From assembly GCF_019049625.1 (NCBI RefSeq), contig NZ_JAFMOY010000112.1, forward strand, positions 1 through 64,000: a stretch of DNA of 64,000 nt, written 5' to 3'. The notes below the pieces were generated by a model. It searched no databases and was not told where the DNA came from. It worked only from the letters and a program-made list of their open reading frames with translations. The DNA is from Rahnella ecdela. Lineage in GTDB: Bacteria; Pseudomonadota; Gammaproteobacteria; Enterobacterales; Enterobacteriaceae. Within the stretch, counting starts at the first letter, position 1. Each line of letters begins with the position of its first letter. A program made the position numbers and the translations under genes. Of this stretch, positions 43,163-51,842 are shown piece by piece.

Positions 43163-44000
43163 CGCTCCGGCGTTACTCGATGTGCAGGATTTGCACGTCA
43201 GCTTTGTGAATGGTCGTCAGGTGACGCAGGCAGTTCGCGGCGTGTCGTTCCAGCTCGGGCGCGAAAAACTGGCGATTGTCGGTGAGTCGGGCTCGGGGAA
43301 ATCCACCGTCGGTCGTGCGTTATTGCATCTTCATCCGTCAAAAGCACAGATCACCGCCAGCAAAATGCAGTTCGCTGATGTGGATTTGCTGCGTGCCAGC
43401 CCGAAGCAGATGCGTCAGGTACGTGGCAAACGGATTTCAATGATTATGCAGGATCCAAAATACTCACTGAATCCGGTGCTGTGCGTGGGCGATCAAATTG
43501 CCGAAGCCTGGCGTTCGCACCACAAGTGTTCGTATCAGGATGCCAAACGCAAAGTGCTGAATATTCTGGACGTGGTGCGCATCCGTGATCCGGAACGTGT
43601 GTACGGCCTGTATCCGCACGAGATTTCCGGGGGACAGGGGCAGCGCATCATGATAGCGATGATGTTGATCACCGACCCGGAAATGGTGATTGCCGATGAG
43701 CCGACGTCGGCGCTCGATGTATCGGTGCGTTTACAGGTGCTGGCGCTGCTCGACGACCTGGTGAAAACGCGCGGTCTGGGGCTGATATTTATCAGTCACG
43801 ACATCAATCTGGTGCGCAGTTTCTGCGACCGTGTGCTGGTGATGTATGCCGGACGCATTGTGGAATCCATCGCCGCTACCGATCTGGATAACGCGCAGCA
43901 TCCTTACACGCGTGGCCTGCTCAATGCGTTGCCGGATATGGATAACCGCCGTTATCCGCTGCCGGTAATGCAGCGTCAGGCCAGCTGGCTGACCGAATAA
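43155..44000 (+). CDS. DppD-type ABC transporter ATPase
   Basis: 281-residue ATPase. The start at 43155 (MTDAPALLDVQDLHVSF) overlaps the permease stop; an earlier ATG at 43125 adds ten unlikely residues. Walker [10 protein letters not shown] near residue 44, signature EISGGQGQRIMIAMML, Walker B MVIADEPTSALDVS, switch His in FISHDINLVRSF. The C-terminal oligopeptide-transporter extension is short, without the Cys cluster of the iron-sulfur type seen in many DppD proteins. With the next gene it forms the ATPase pair. Confidence 0.88.
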   Translation: MTDAPALLDVQDLHVSFVNGRQVTQAVRGVSFQLGREKLAIVGESGSGKSTVGRALLHLHPSKAQITASKMQFADVDLLRASPKQMRQVRGKRISMIMQDPKYSLNPVLCVGDQIAEAWRSHHKCSYQDAKRKVLNILDVVRIRDPERVYGLYPHEISGGQGQRIMIAMMLITDPEMVIADEPTSALDVSVRLQVLALLDDLVKTRGLGLIFISHDINLVRSFCDRVLVMYAGRIVESIAATDLDNAQHPYTRGLLNALPDMDNRRYPLPVMQRQASWLTE

Positions 44001-44009
44001 GGAGCCGAC

Positions 44010-44795
44010 ATGACGTATAAAACCATGATTGACGTGCGCAACCTGAACCTGACGTTTGGTGAAGGTGCGAAAACCACGCAGGTGCTGACCGACGTGAATA
44101 TCGCCGTGCGCGAGGGTGAGATTTTCGGGCTGGTGGGGGAATCCGGTTCCGGCAAAACCACGGTGCTGAAATGTCTGGCGGGACTGTTTACCCACTGGAA
44201 GGGCGAACTGGAAATCGACGGTCAGCAGCTCGAACACCGCATCGGTCGCGACCGTTGTCGTCTGGTGCAAATGGTGTTTCAGGATCCGTACGGGTCACTG
44301 CATCCGCGCCATACTATCGGCGATATTCTGGAAGAGCCGCTGCAAATCCACCGCATCGACCAGCGGGATCAGCGTATTAATACCATTCTGGAAAAAGTCG
44401 GCCTCAACCGCGCTTTCCGCAGCCGTTATCCGCATCAGCTTTCCGGCGGACAGCGCCAGCGTGTGGCGATTGCGCGGGCGCTGATCCTCAAACCGCGCGT
44501 TCTGTTGCTTGACGAACCGACCTCTGCGCTGGATGTCTCCGTGCAGGCGGAAATACTCAATTTGCTGTTCGATCTTCAAAAAGAGGAAGGGCTGACATAT
44601 TTGATGGTTACCCACGATTTGGGGGTGATCGCCCATCTTTGCCAGCGCGTCGCGGTCATGAAATACGGCAAAATTCTCGAAACGCTGGAAACCGATGCGC
44701 TGCTGCGCGGCGATATCACCGATGATTACACCCGCGTGCTGGTCGATGCCAGCCGCGACTATAGCCGGGAAATGGCGGCGAAAGTGATGTTGTAG
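44010..44795 (+). CDS. DppF-type ABC transporter ATPase
   Basis: 261 residues. Walker A GESGSGKTT, signature QLSGGQRQRVAIARAL, Walker B VLLLDEPTSALDVS, switch His in MVTHDLGVIAHL. AAGGAG precedes the ATG. It has the shorter form, without the C-terminal Cys-rich oligopeptide extension. Last gene of the six-gene operon. No clear terminator follows before the convergent amidohydrolase gene. Confidence 0.88.
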   Translation: MTYKTMIDVRNLNLTFGEGAKTTQVLTDVNIAVREGEIFGLVGESGSGKTTVLKCLAGLFTHWKGELEIDGQQLEHRIGRDRCRLVQMVFQDPYGSLHPRHTIGDILEEPLQIHRIDQRDQRINTILEKVGLNRAFRSRYPHQLSGGQRQRVAIARALILKPRVLLLDEPTSALDVSVQAEILNLLFDLQKEEGLTYLMVTHDLGVIAHLCQRVAVMKYGKILETLETDALLRGDITDDYTRVLVDASRDYSREMAAKVML

Positions 44796-44824
44796 GATGG
44801 GGACTGGCAGTATTTCCCCGTCTG

Positions 44825-46276
44825 TTACAGCGTATTTTTCATAACATTTCCGTCTTTCACAATAACGCGGAACGCTTCTTCCGGCCGGGCGATAAGCTCA
44901 ATATCTGTCAGCGGATCGCCGTCTACTACGATCATGTCTGCCAGCGCACCCGCTTCAATAACGCCCAACTTACCGGGGTACGGATTGCGGGGGCCGGAGA
45001 GGGCGCATAGCTCGGCGTTCACGCTTGTGGCCATTTTCAGGATCTCCACCGGGGTGTACCAGCGCACCAGTTTGGCTAACTGCGCGCCCTGACGGGTGGC
45101 GAGATGCGCGTCAAACAGGGTATCCGTGCCCCAGGCGGTTTTGATGTTGTATTTTTTGGCAAGCTGGTAAGCCGTATCAGTCCCCGCAGACATCACAAGC
45201 TGTTTGGCGCGCGATGCAGGCGTCGCCATCGGCACCGCATCTTCATCATCGAGGAAAGGTTGCAGACACCACCATATATGCTGTTGCGCCATCAACTGCA
45301 CCGTGTCTTCATCCACCAGCTGGCCGTGTTCAATGCACTTCACGCCCCCTTTGATTGCCATCGACACCGCCCGCGCCGTGTAGGCATGCACGGTCACGTA
45401 CGTCCCCCAGTTTTCAGCAGCAGTCACCGCCGCCTGAATTTCAGGCACGGATCCTTCGGTGACGTCGATACCGTCATACATCGAGGCGACGCCACCCCCC
45501 GCCATAAACTTCACCTGAGATGCGCCGCGCATCAGTTGCTCGCGCGCCCGCAACAGAACCTGATCAGCCCCATCAGCGATCGCCGTAATCCCGATCCGTT
45601 CAATATAACTCAGGCTGTCACCGGGTGTGCGCGGCACTTCATGCAGAAGCCGGAAATCGCCGTGTCCGCCGGTTTGAGAAATAAAAGCGCCCGAGGGATA
45701 GATACGAGGCCCCGGCGTTATCTGTTCATCAATCGCCCGTTTCAGGCCAAAGACAGGGCCGCCCATATCGCGTACGGTGGTAAAACCACGCAATACCGTT
45801 GCCTGCGCTTCCGCAATTGCCAGCGCCTGAATGTAGTTAAAATCAGCTGTCATGGCGGTCATCATTGACGGACGAGCCATGACAGCATGCCAGTGGGCGT
45901 CAATCAACCCCGGCATCAGGACTCCGCCCGCACCATCAATTACCGTGGTGTCCTGAGGTAACGGCGTGCCCGCCGGTTCGACGGCCTTAATCACATTACC
46001 TTCGATAATCACCTGCAAACCCTCGCGCAGTCCGTCAGAAACACCGTCGAAAATCCGCACATTAATGAATGCTTTGAGGTGCGCAGATGTCGCCGTTGTG
46101 GCCTCACGGGGGGATCTCTCACCAGGCAGTGCCGCGGAGACCGTTGCAGCGGTGATGGGCGGTGCTTTTGCGGCTTCACGGGTGAGTACCGTGTTGATGC
46201 GGACAAAGGCCGGGCTGTGGCAAAGACAGGCTTCAGAATGTTCGTGAGCCGGATAATTCAGAGGTGTCTGTCGCAT
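44825..46276 (-). CDS. Amidohydrolase-superfamily enzyme (imidazolonepropionase/prolidase-like)
   Basis: Metal-dependent hydrolase, 483 residues. The TIM-barrel metal site is complete: DAHWHAV (H-x-H), the probable carbamylated Lys in QVKFMAGGG, VTVHAY, CIEHGQ and AWGTDTLF. The closest functional relatives I know are Xaa-Pro or Xaa-Arg carboxypeptidases and imidazolonepropionase-like enzymes, so an amide or dipeptide-like substrate is likely. The first 65 or so residues, including ACLCHSPAF, precede the normal fold start (NVRIFDGVSDGL) and are unusual. Downstream of and co-directional with an IclR gene. Confidence 0.85.
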   Translation of the reverse strand: MRQTPLNYPAHEHSEACLCHSPAFVRINTVLTREAAKAPPITAATVSAALPGERSPREATTATSAHLKAFINVRIFDGVSDGLREGLQVIIEGNVIKAVEPAGTPLPQDTTVIDGAGGVLMPGLIDAHWHAVMARPSMMTAMTADFNYIQALAIAEAQATVLRGFTTVRDMGGPVFGLKRAIDEQITPGPRIYPSGAFISQTGGHGDFRLLHEVPRTPGDSLSYIERIGITAIADGADQVLLRAREQLMRGASQVKFMAGGGVASMYDGIDVTEGSVPEIQAAVTAAENWGTYVTVHAYTARAVSMAIKGGVKCIEHGQLVDEDTVQLMAQQHIWWCLQPFLDDEDAVPMATPASRAKQLVMSAGTDTAYQLAKKYNIKTAWGTDTLFDAHLATRQGAQLAKLVRWYTPVEILKMATSVNAELCALSGPRNPYPGKLGVIEAGALADMIVVDGDPLTDIELIARPEEAFRVIVKDGNVMKNTL

Positions 46277-46337
46277 AACGCAATGTTCCTCAGCAGTCAG
46301 TTCTGGCAGGTATGTTTCGAAAACAGTCAGGTATGGG

Positions 46338-47123
46338 TTACTGATAAAAATTCACGTCTGGCATCGCGCCTAACGCTTTCTCAATCCGTGCGCGGGCGGC
46401 GAGCAGAATGTGGACAGTCTCTTCGCGCTTTGTCTCTGTTGCCCTGAATACGGGGATGGAAATGCTCAGCGCCGCGATAGTCTTATTGCGTTGTTTCAAC
46501 GGGATTGCGCAGCATATAGTTTCCTCATTAATCTCACGGTTATCCACCGAATAGCCGCGGATTTTGACATCTTCCAGTTGCTCCCGCAGTGCCTCGACGG
46601 AGCGGGTACTGTAGGGCGTCAGGGGCGTGAATCCGTCCGGATACCATTTCCTGATTTGCTCATCGCTGTATTCACAGATGAGTGATTTACCCAGCGCCGA
46701 AAAAATGGCGGGCAGGCGGGTACCAATGTGAGAGGCAAGTTGCACCGTCTGTTCTGCCTGTACTTTGTTGATATATAGCACGTCCGCGCCATCGAGAATG
46801 CCCATCTGACACACTTCATTGCACTGTTTAACCATGTCGCTCATCTCGTTGTAAACGAGCGTCAGCCAGAAAGACCTGTCGAGGAAGGAACGTGAAAGCA
46901 TCGAACAGGCGATACCCGGAGAATAAAGCTGCGCAGCGGCCTCGTAACTGACGTAGCGCTTTTCCACCAGCGTTTTCAATATGGGAAAGATGGTGCCTTT
47001 CAGGCTGCCGGTTTTTTCAGAGAGTTTGGTTAACGACATGCCTTTATTTTCCGCAGCAAGTGCTTCCAGAATTTCCAAAACCCGCAGGGTAGGCTTATGT
47101 TCCATGATGCTAATTTTTCTCAT
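46338..47123 (-). CDS. IclR-family transcriptional regulator
   Basis: 261 residues: winged helix (PTLRVLEILEALAAENKGMSLTK-type, TGSLKGTIFPILKTLVEK) followed by the GAF-like effector domain (LVYNEMSDMVKQCNEVCQMG, GTRLPAIFSALGKSLI, DNREINEETICCAIPL). An ATG at 47105 is an alternative start. It lies 61 bases before the amidohydrolase gene and is divergent from an MFS gene that has an inverted repeat just after its promoter. It probably represses both flanking genes. Confidence 0.87.
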   Translation of the reverse strand: MRKISIMEHKPTLRVLEILEALAAENKGMSLTKLSEKTGSLKGTIFPILKTLVEKRYVSYEAAAQLYSPGIACSMLSRSFLDRSFWLTLVYNEMSDMVKQCNEVCQMGILDGADVLYINKVQAEQTVQLASHIGTRLPAIFSALGKSLICEYSDEQIRKWYPDGFTPLTPYSTRSVEALREQLEDVKIRGYSVDNREINEETICCAIPLKQRNKTIAALSISIPVFRATETKREETVHILLAARARIEKALGAMPDVNFYQ

Positions 47124-47353
47124 AAAGAGGCAGATAACTTCATTCTAGGGTTAAAAACTCACCGCGTAAATTCTTAGGGAATTTCCCTCTGTGCGCGCCA
47201 TTCACTCTGCATGCTGTGTCCTGCGCGTTTGTGACAGGTCTCAAACTCTGACGAAAAAGTCAGCGTCTGCAACGCTGTTATTTACAAAAACGCAACAGAA
47301 TAATCTAAATAAAACAACAGATTAAGAACTATTTCGTAACCGTTTTATCAAAT

Positions 47354-47381
47354 TTGACTCAACTTGGCACGTGGCTATACT
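47354..47381 (+). promoter_or_regulatory. Sigma-70 promoter of the MFS gene
   Basis: TTGACT at 47354-47359 and TATACT at 47376-47381 with a 16-base spacer. Start site near 47388. The rest of 47124-47542 is AT-rich leader with no gene seen. Confidence 0.6.
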
Positions 47382-47396
47382 CGGCTTGTTTGTATT

Positions 47397-47417
47397 TATA
47401 TACGTAGTTTGTATATA
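47397..47417. promoter_or_regulatory. Inverted repeat, candidate repressor operator
   Basis: TATATAC-N7-GTATATA, a perfect 7-bp inverted repeat lying about +10 to +30 from the inferred MFS start site. Position and symmetry suit a dimeric repressor such as the divergent IclR protein. Confidence 0.5.
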
Positions 47418-47542
47418 TGAACTAATAAACATCAATACATCGTGCAACGGGCGCAGTGCGGCAAGTGAGAAGGTTCAGAAATGATTTATGCCTGTAAAGC
47501 ACCTGAATGGAAAAATATTCTGACGACGATTAAGGAAGAACA

Positions 47543-48865
47543 ATGGCTAAACTCGCGCAATATTCCAATCCTCATCTGAACTCCGCGATAAGTAAATCCT
47601 GGAAACGCCTCGTTCCCATTATGTTCATTATGTATTTTGTCGCCTTTATTGACCGGGTAAACATTGGCTTTGCCAAAGACGCGATGAAACTGGATATCGG
47701 CTTATCAGAACCGGCATTCGCACTGGGCGCGGGGATTTTCTTCGCTGCTTATGCGCTGTTCGGCATACCGGCCAACCTGATCCTGAACAAAATCGGCGCA
47801 CAAAAATGGCTGAGTATTACCACGGCGATCTGGGGGCTGCTTTCGGCCATGACCGGGTTCGTCACCAATGAAACCGAGTTTATTATTCTGCGTTTTTTGC
47901 TTGGTCTCGGGGAAGCAGGGTTCTATCCGGGGATCCTGCTACTGGCCTCGATTTACTTTCCAAATAAAGTGCGCGGATCGGTGATCGGCATCTTCGTGCT
48001 GGGCGTGCCTTTTGCGCTGACGTTAGGCTCGCCGATATCCGGCGCGTTGCTGGAAATGCACGGGCTGATGGGGCGTCCGGGCTGGTTCTGGATGTTTGTG
48101 ATTGAGGGGCTTCCGGCGTTTATTCTCGGGATCTTCGCCTATTTCTATCTCGATGATAATCCCTCAAAGGCCCGCTTTCTGAATCAGCAGGAAAAGGACG
48201 CGCTGAATGTGCAGCTGGAATCGGAGCGGCGGAAAACAGAAACCGGATCGGTGCGTGCGGCGTTAAAAAATATCAAAGTCTGGCACCTCGCGCTGGTGTA
48301 CGGCACTATCCAGATTTCGGTGTACGGCCTGATGTTTTTCCTGCCTTCTCAGGTCGCGTCATTAATGGGTGAGAATCTCGGGTTTAAACAATCGCTGGTC
48401 GCGGCGATCCCTTGGGCATTTTCAGCCGTCGGCGTCTATTTTATTCCGCGAATCGCTGACCGCAATCCCGCTTATCGTGTGGCAATATCGGTGATGTGCA
48501 TGGTGGCCGCCGCGGCCGGTCTGGCGGTTTCTGCGTTTGCCAGCCCGGTCATTGCCATCGCCGCGCTGTGTTTAAGTGCGGTCGGTTTCCTGTCCGTTCA
48601 GCCGATTTTCTGGACTTTCCCGCCGCAATTGCTTAGCGGTTCCGCTCTGGCGGCCGGTATCGGATTCTGTACCACAATGGGCGCACTATGCTCCTTCATG
48701 GCACCGATTATTCGTGTGGAGATTGACCGGATGATGGACAGCAGCACCGCCGGTCTGATTGCGTTGTCCGTCATCACGGCAGGGTGTGCACTGCTGATCA
48801 GCCTGTTACGTCACGCTCAGAAAACGGAGATACTCCGTGCCGGACCGAGTTCCTTGACAGAATAA
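47543..48865 (+). CDS. MFS transporter, anion:cation symporter (ACS) family
   Basis: 440 residues, about 12 membrane segments. ACS-family features: FVAFIDRVNIGFAKDAM in helix 1, LRFLLGLGEAGFYPGILLLASIYFP in helix 4-5, and the central charged loop (DDNPSKARFLNQQEKDAL). Relatives carry sugar acids (galactarate, glucarate), phthalate, tartrate or allantoate. Here the divergent IclR and amidohydrolase suggest import of the hydrolase substrate. AAGGAAG precedes the ATG. Confidence 0.87.
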   Translation: MAKLAQYSNPHLNSAISKSWKRLVPIMFIMYFVAFIDRVNIGFAKDAMKLDIGLSEPAFALGAGIFFAAYALFGIPANLILNKIGAQKWLSITTAIWGLLSAMTGFVTNETEFIILRFLLGLGEAGFYPGILLLASIYFPNKVRGSVIGIFVLGVPFALTLGSPISGALLEMHGLMGRPGWFWMFVIEGLPAFILGIFAYFYLDDNPSKARFLNQQEKDALNVQLESERRKTETGSVRAALKNIKVWHLALVYGTIQISVYGLMFFLPSQVASLMGENLGFKQSLVAAIPWAFSAVGVYFIPRIADRNPAYRVAISVMCMVAAAAGLAVSAFASPVIAIAALCLSAVGFLSVQPIFWTFPPQLLSGSALAAGIGFCTTMGALCSFMAPIIRVEIDRMMDSSTAGLIALSVITAGCALLISLLRHAQKTEILRAGPSSLTE

Positions 48866-48880
48866 TCATGACCCTTTAGT

Positions 48881-48899
48881 TTGTTGATACCATCAACAA
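48881..48899. promoter_or_regulatory. Palindromic operator of the MarR-GNAT gene
   Basis: TTGTTGAT-ACC-ATCAACAA, a perfect 8-bp inverted repeat 12 bases before the start codon. Length and symmetry are typical of MarR autoregulatory operators. Confidence 0.65.
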
Positions 48900-48911
48900 T
48901 CAGGGTTAACC

Positions 48912-49799
48912 ATGTCGGCCATTCATTCGATCCGTACCGAGCTTCGCTATCTTGTCCGAGAATTAGGGCTGCTGGATAAAAACTGTTTTGATTCGGGTTT
49001 ATCCCTGACGCAGGCACATCTGCTGACCTATTTGTCTAAAAATGGCGTGACGCCTTTTGCTGAATTATGCCTGCAGCTGAGCATGGATAAAGCGTCACTG
49101 AGCCGAACGCTGAATGTGCTGGCGGATAAGAACTACGTTGAGACAATTGCCGGAACCGAAGATAAACGACTCAAAAGTTTTCGGCTGACGGAGGGGGGTA
49201 TACAGAAATTAGCGCAAGCAGATGGCGCTGCGGATAACGCATTCTCATTTGTTAATGATGAAATGGAATTACAGGATGCGCAGGAAATAATAAAGGGATT
49301 GCGGACACTGAGAATAAATACCTTCCGGCGGAATGCTTCGCGCCATCCGCAAAGAATACAAATAGAAATCATGCGCGATCATTACCAGCCGGAAGTGATG
49401 AGGCTGTTAACTGAAACATTTTCACTGGAGCAGAATATTCCGGCGGAGCTGATTTCATTACCGCCACAGTTGAGTAGTCAGTGCTGGATAGTCCGGGCGG
49501 GGGAATATATTCTGGGCACGGTCGCTGGCTGGCAGGAAAATAGTCACTGGCACTGGGGAAGGTTTGCGGTAGATCCCTGCTATCGCGGAATGGGGATTGG
49601 TAAACAACTGGCGCGGGTTTCACTTGGCGAAATGTTAACGCAAACGGATAAAGTGCTGCTCGATGCGCGGGATTCAACGGTAAAAATCATCAGTGATCTG
49701 GGGGGCATCATTACCGGCCCGACCACGGATTTTTACGGAATGCCCATCACGCCGATGCGTCTGAAGAAAGAGGATTTTTTGGGTCCAGTGAATACTTAA
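48912..49799 (+). CDS. MarR regulator fused to a GNAT acetyltransferase
   Basis: Two-domain protein of 295 residues. Residues 1-145 are a MarR winged helix (SLTQAHLLTYLSKNGVTPFAEL, MDKASLSRTLNVLADKNYVE, EDKRLKSFRLTEGG with the basic wing). Residues 150-295 are a GNAT fold with the acetyl-CoA loop RFAVDPCYRGMGIGKQLARVSL (Q/R-x-x-G-x-G/A) at about 220-235. Such fusions occur in many bacteria, but their substrates are mostly unknown. The palindrome directly upstream suggests self-repression. Convergent with the IclR gene of the next operon, only six bases apart. Confidence 0.87.
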   Translation: MSAIHSIRTELRYLVRELGLLDKNCFDSGLSLTQAHLLTYLSKNGVTPFAELCLQLSMDKASLSRTLNVLADKNYVETIAGTEDKRLKSFRLTEGGIQKLAQADGAADNAFSFVNDEMELQDAQEIIKGLRTLRINTFRRNASRHPQRIQIEIMRDHYQPEVMRLLTETFSLEQNIPAELISLPPQLSSQCWIVRAGEYILGTVAGWQENSHWHWGRFAVDPCYRGMGIGKQLARVSLGEMLTQTDKVLLDARDSTVKIISDLGGIITGPTTDFYGMPITPMRLKKEDFLGPVNT

Positions 49800-49805
49800 A
49801 AATCC

Positions 49806-50606
49806 TCAGGCCAGCAGCGGCCGCCATCCCAGCCGGGTTTCAATCATTTTTGCCCCGTTTTGCGCCAGCGCCCGCAAGTCCGGGAGGGTCTGGTCAACCT
49901 TGCTGGCGGGAACGACAATTGAAATAGTGGCCCGGCATGCCCCGCTGCTGTCACAAATGGGAGACGCAATGCAGGCTACGGAGAAATCAGATTCGTTGGC
50001 CTGAATCGACAAACGATGTTCCAGTGCGGTGAACGCACTTTGCGCGAGACGCTGCGGATCGGTTTCGGCCTTGCCAGTGGGCGAGGGCGGTGCAGACGTT
50101 GTAAACAGTGCCAGCCTTTCTTCCAGGCTCAAATGCCCCACCAGCAGGCGCCCGGATGCGGACCAGTTCAATGGAATGCGCGTCCCGACGCGGGAGGCGA
50201 CGTGAAAATGATCCCGTCCTTCGGCCATGGCCAGCACGACCATTTTATCGTCGTCACGGCCACAAATCTGGATCACTTCCCCGCATTGCTGGCTGAGGTT
50301 TTCCATCTCTTGTGTCGCCACGGTCAGCAAATCCAGATTACGGCCATAAGATAAGCCGTAGTAGTAAAGACGCGGGCCGAGCCATATCAGCCCATTCTTC
50401 TGACGTTCGAGCATCGATTTGTTGACCAAATCATCTACCACAGAATAGATGGTCGATAGCGGTGCGCCCACCGCTTTCGCCATCTCATAACAGGTCAGCG
50501 ATTGCTGTTGCTGTTGCAGCAGGTCTAATACCTGTATCGCGCGATCAATACCGCTGGTGCGTGCTCGCCTTTGCTGTGGTGACTGATCTTCGTTTTCCTG
50601 GGTCAT
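49806..50606 (-). CDS. IclR-family regulator, last gene of the Dpp-amidohydrolase operon
   Basis: 266 residues. Winged helix with GIDRAIQVLDLLQQQQQSLTCYEMAKAVG and APLSTIYSVVDDLVNKSML, then the IclR effector domain (FHVASRVGTRIPLNWSASGRLL, SVACIASPICDSSGACRATIS). A Gln-rich run follows the first helix. It comes 16 bases after the SelA-like gene and should sense an intermediate of the pathway. Being last in its own operon implies feedback, either as repressor or activator. Confidence 0.87.
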   Translation of the reverse strand: MTQENEDQSPQQRRARTSGIDRAIQVLDLLQQQQQSLTCYEMAKAVGAPLSTIYSVVDDLVNKSMLERQKNGLIWLGPRLYYYGLSYGRNLDLLTVATQEMENLSQQCGEVIQICGRDDDKMVVLAMAEGRDHFHVASRVGTRIPLNWSASGRLLVGHLSLEERLALFTTSAPPSPTGKAETDPQRLAQSAFTALEHRLSIQANESDFSVACIASPICDSSGACRATISIVVPASKVDQTLPDLRALAQNGAKMIETRLGWRPLLA

Positions 50607-50622
50607 GTTTATCTCGTCGCGG

Positions 50623-51822
50623 TTAATCTGGCCAGCGTAATATGGACTGCTCTCGTTGTAACAGGTATTGCCCGAAATCGGTAATTATCGGTTCAGGCGC
50701 ACGCTGCGCGTTATCGAGCTCTCCGGCTATCTTCGCAAGCACAATGTGTTCCTGCTCAGGATGGAGATTGCAGGGGTCGAGATAAAAATAGCCTAGTTCC
50801 GCCTGATGATCACGAACGATAACCGCCGGTTTTCCTGCCGCCAGTGCGCTGCTCAGATCCCAGGCGGTGATCTTAGCCTGCGCCGGGTCAACCTCAATTT
50901 TGCAGCGTGAAAGCGGATTTCCGGTCGGATCGGCTTCCAGGGAAACCCGGATACCTTTCCGGTTTTGCAGGCCGCTCATCCAAAGCGTCAGCGCCCGGTT
51001 CTCCCGCTCACGGATGGCGTGATGATTGCGCTTTTGCCACGCCTGTAACGCGGCAATCGTGCCATAAACGCTCTCCTTGCCCGCTTTCATACCGCGCGCG
51101 ATACCGCGATTTTGTAACCAGGCGTAGCGCACCCAGGATTTTTTACCGGCCACAATGCCGGACGTCGGCCCCCCGAGAAACTTATGCCCGGAGTAAATCA
51201 CGATATCTGCGCCCTCGGCCAGAAAACGCTGTAAATTGTACTCAGAAGCGGCATCCACAATAACCGGAACCCCTTGTTCGTGGGCAATCTGGCAAAAAAG
51301 CGCTAAGGGCAACTGCCCGTGATCGACAACGTGGTGCGACACGACGTACACCGCCGCCGCCGTACGTTCAGTAATACTTTGTCTGAGATGATAAGCAGAA
51401 CACTGCGTCGCGTAACCAACACGCACACATTTTGCGCCGGTCAGACGGATGCCTTGTTCCACCGGTGCGCCATAGCTGACCAGATGACCCGCCTGTACCA
51501 CCACTTCGTTTTTGAGCGTGCTGAGTTCCGGAAGTTGTTCGATAGCCAGCAGGTTGTCCTGAGTCAGGCAACCTGCGACCGCCATTGAAATTCCGGACGC
51601 GCAGGAAGCCGTAATAAAACCTGCTTCAGCCCCGGTCAGTTGCGCAATGACGCCACTGGCAAAACGCTGTAACTCTTCCATCCTGACGAATTCCGGCAGA
51701 ATTTTCAGTATGGCGTCTATCGCCTCAGGCACGACAATAGACGAACCCAGATAGGTCATGGTTCCGGCCACGTTGACCACAGGAGTCAGCTGTAAGGCCT
51801 GTGCCAGTTCAGTATTTTTCAT
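50623..51822 (-). CDS. SelA-like PLP-dependent enzyme (DgaE/YhfS group)
   Basis: 399-residue fold-type I PLP enzyme of the selenocysteine synthase-related group. The PLP Lys is K214 in SGHKFLGGPTSG, D190 in VIVDAASEYN pairs with the pyridine nitrogen, and TASCASGISMAV binds phosphate. Known relatives include D-glucosaminate-6-phosphate ammonia-lyase (DgaE) and proteins found beside the same amidohydrolase type. An ammonia-lyase or aldolase acting on an amino acid is therefore likely. RidA is encoded next door, fitting an enamine/imine product. Real selenocysteine synthesis is not expected. Confidence 0.82.
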   Translation of the reverse strand: MKNTELAQALQLTPVVNVAGTMTYLGSSIVVPEAIDAILKILPEFVRMEELQRFASGVIAQLTGAEAGFITASCASGISMAVAGCLTQDNLLAIEQLPELSTLKNEVVVQAGHLVSYGAPVEQGIRLTGAKCVRVGYATQCSAYHLRQSITERTAAAVYVVSHHVVDHGQLPLALFCQIAHEQGVPVIVDAASEYNLQRFLAEGADIVIYSGHKFLGGPTSGIVAGKKSWVRYAWLQNRGIARGMKAGKESVYGTIAALQAWQKRNHHAIRERENRALTLWMSGLQNRKGIRVSLEADPTGNPLSRCKIEVDPAQAKITAWDLSSALAAGKPAVIVRDHQAELGYFYLDPCNLHPEQEHIVLAKIAGELDNAQRAPEPIITDFGQYLLQREQSILRWPD

Positions 51823-51842
51823 TTTTCCCGTTATCCCCAGGG

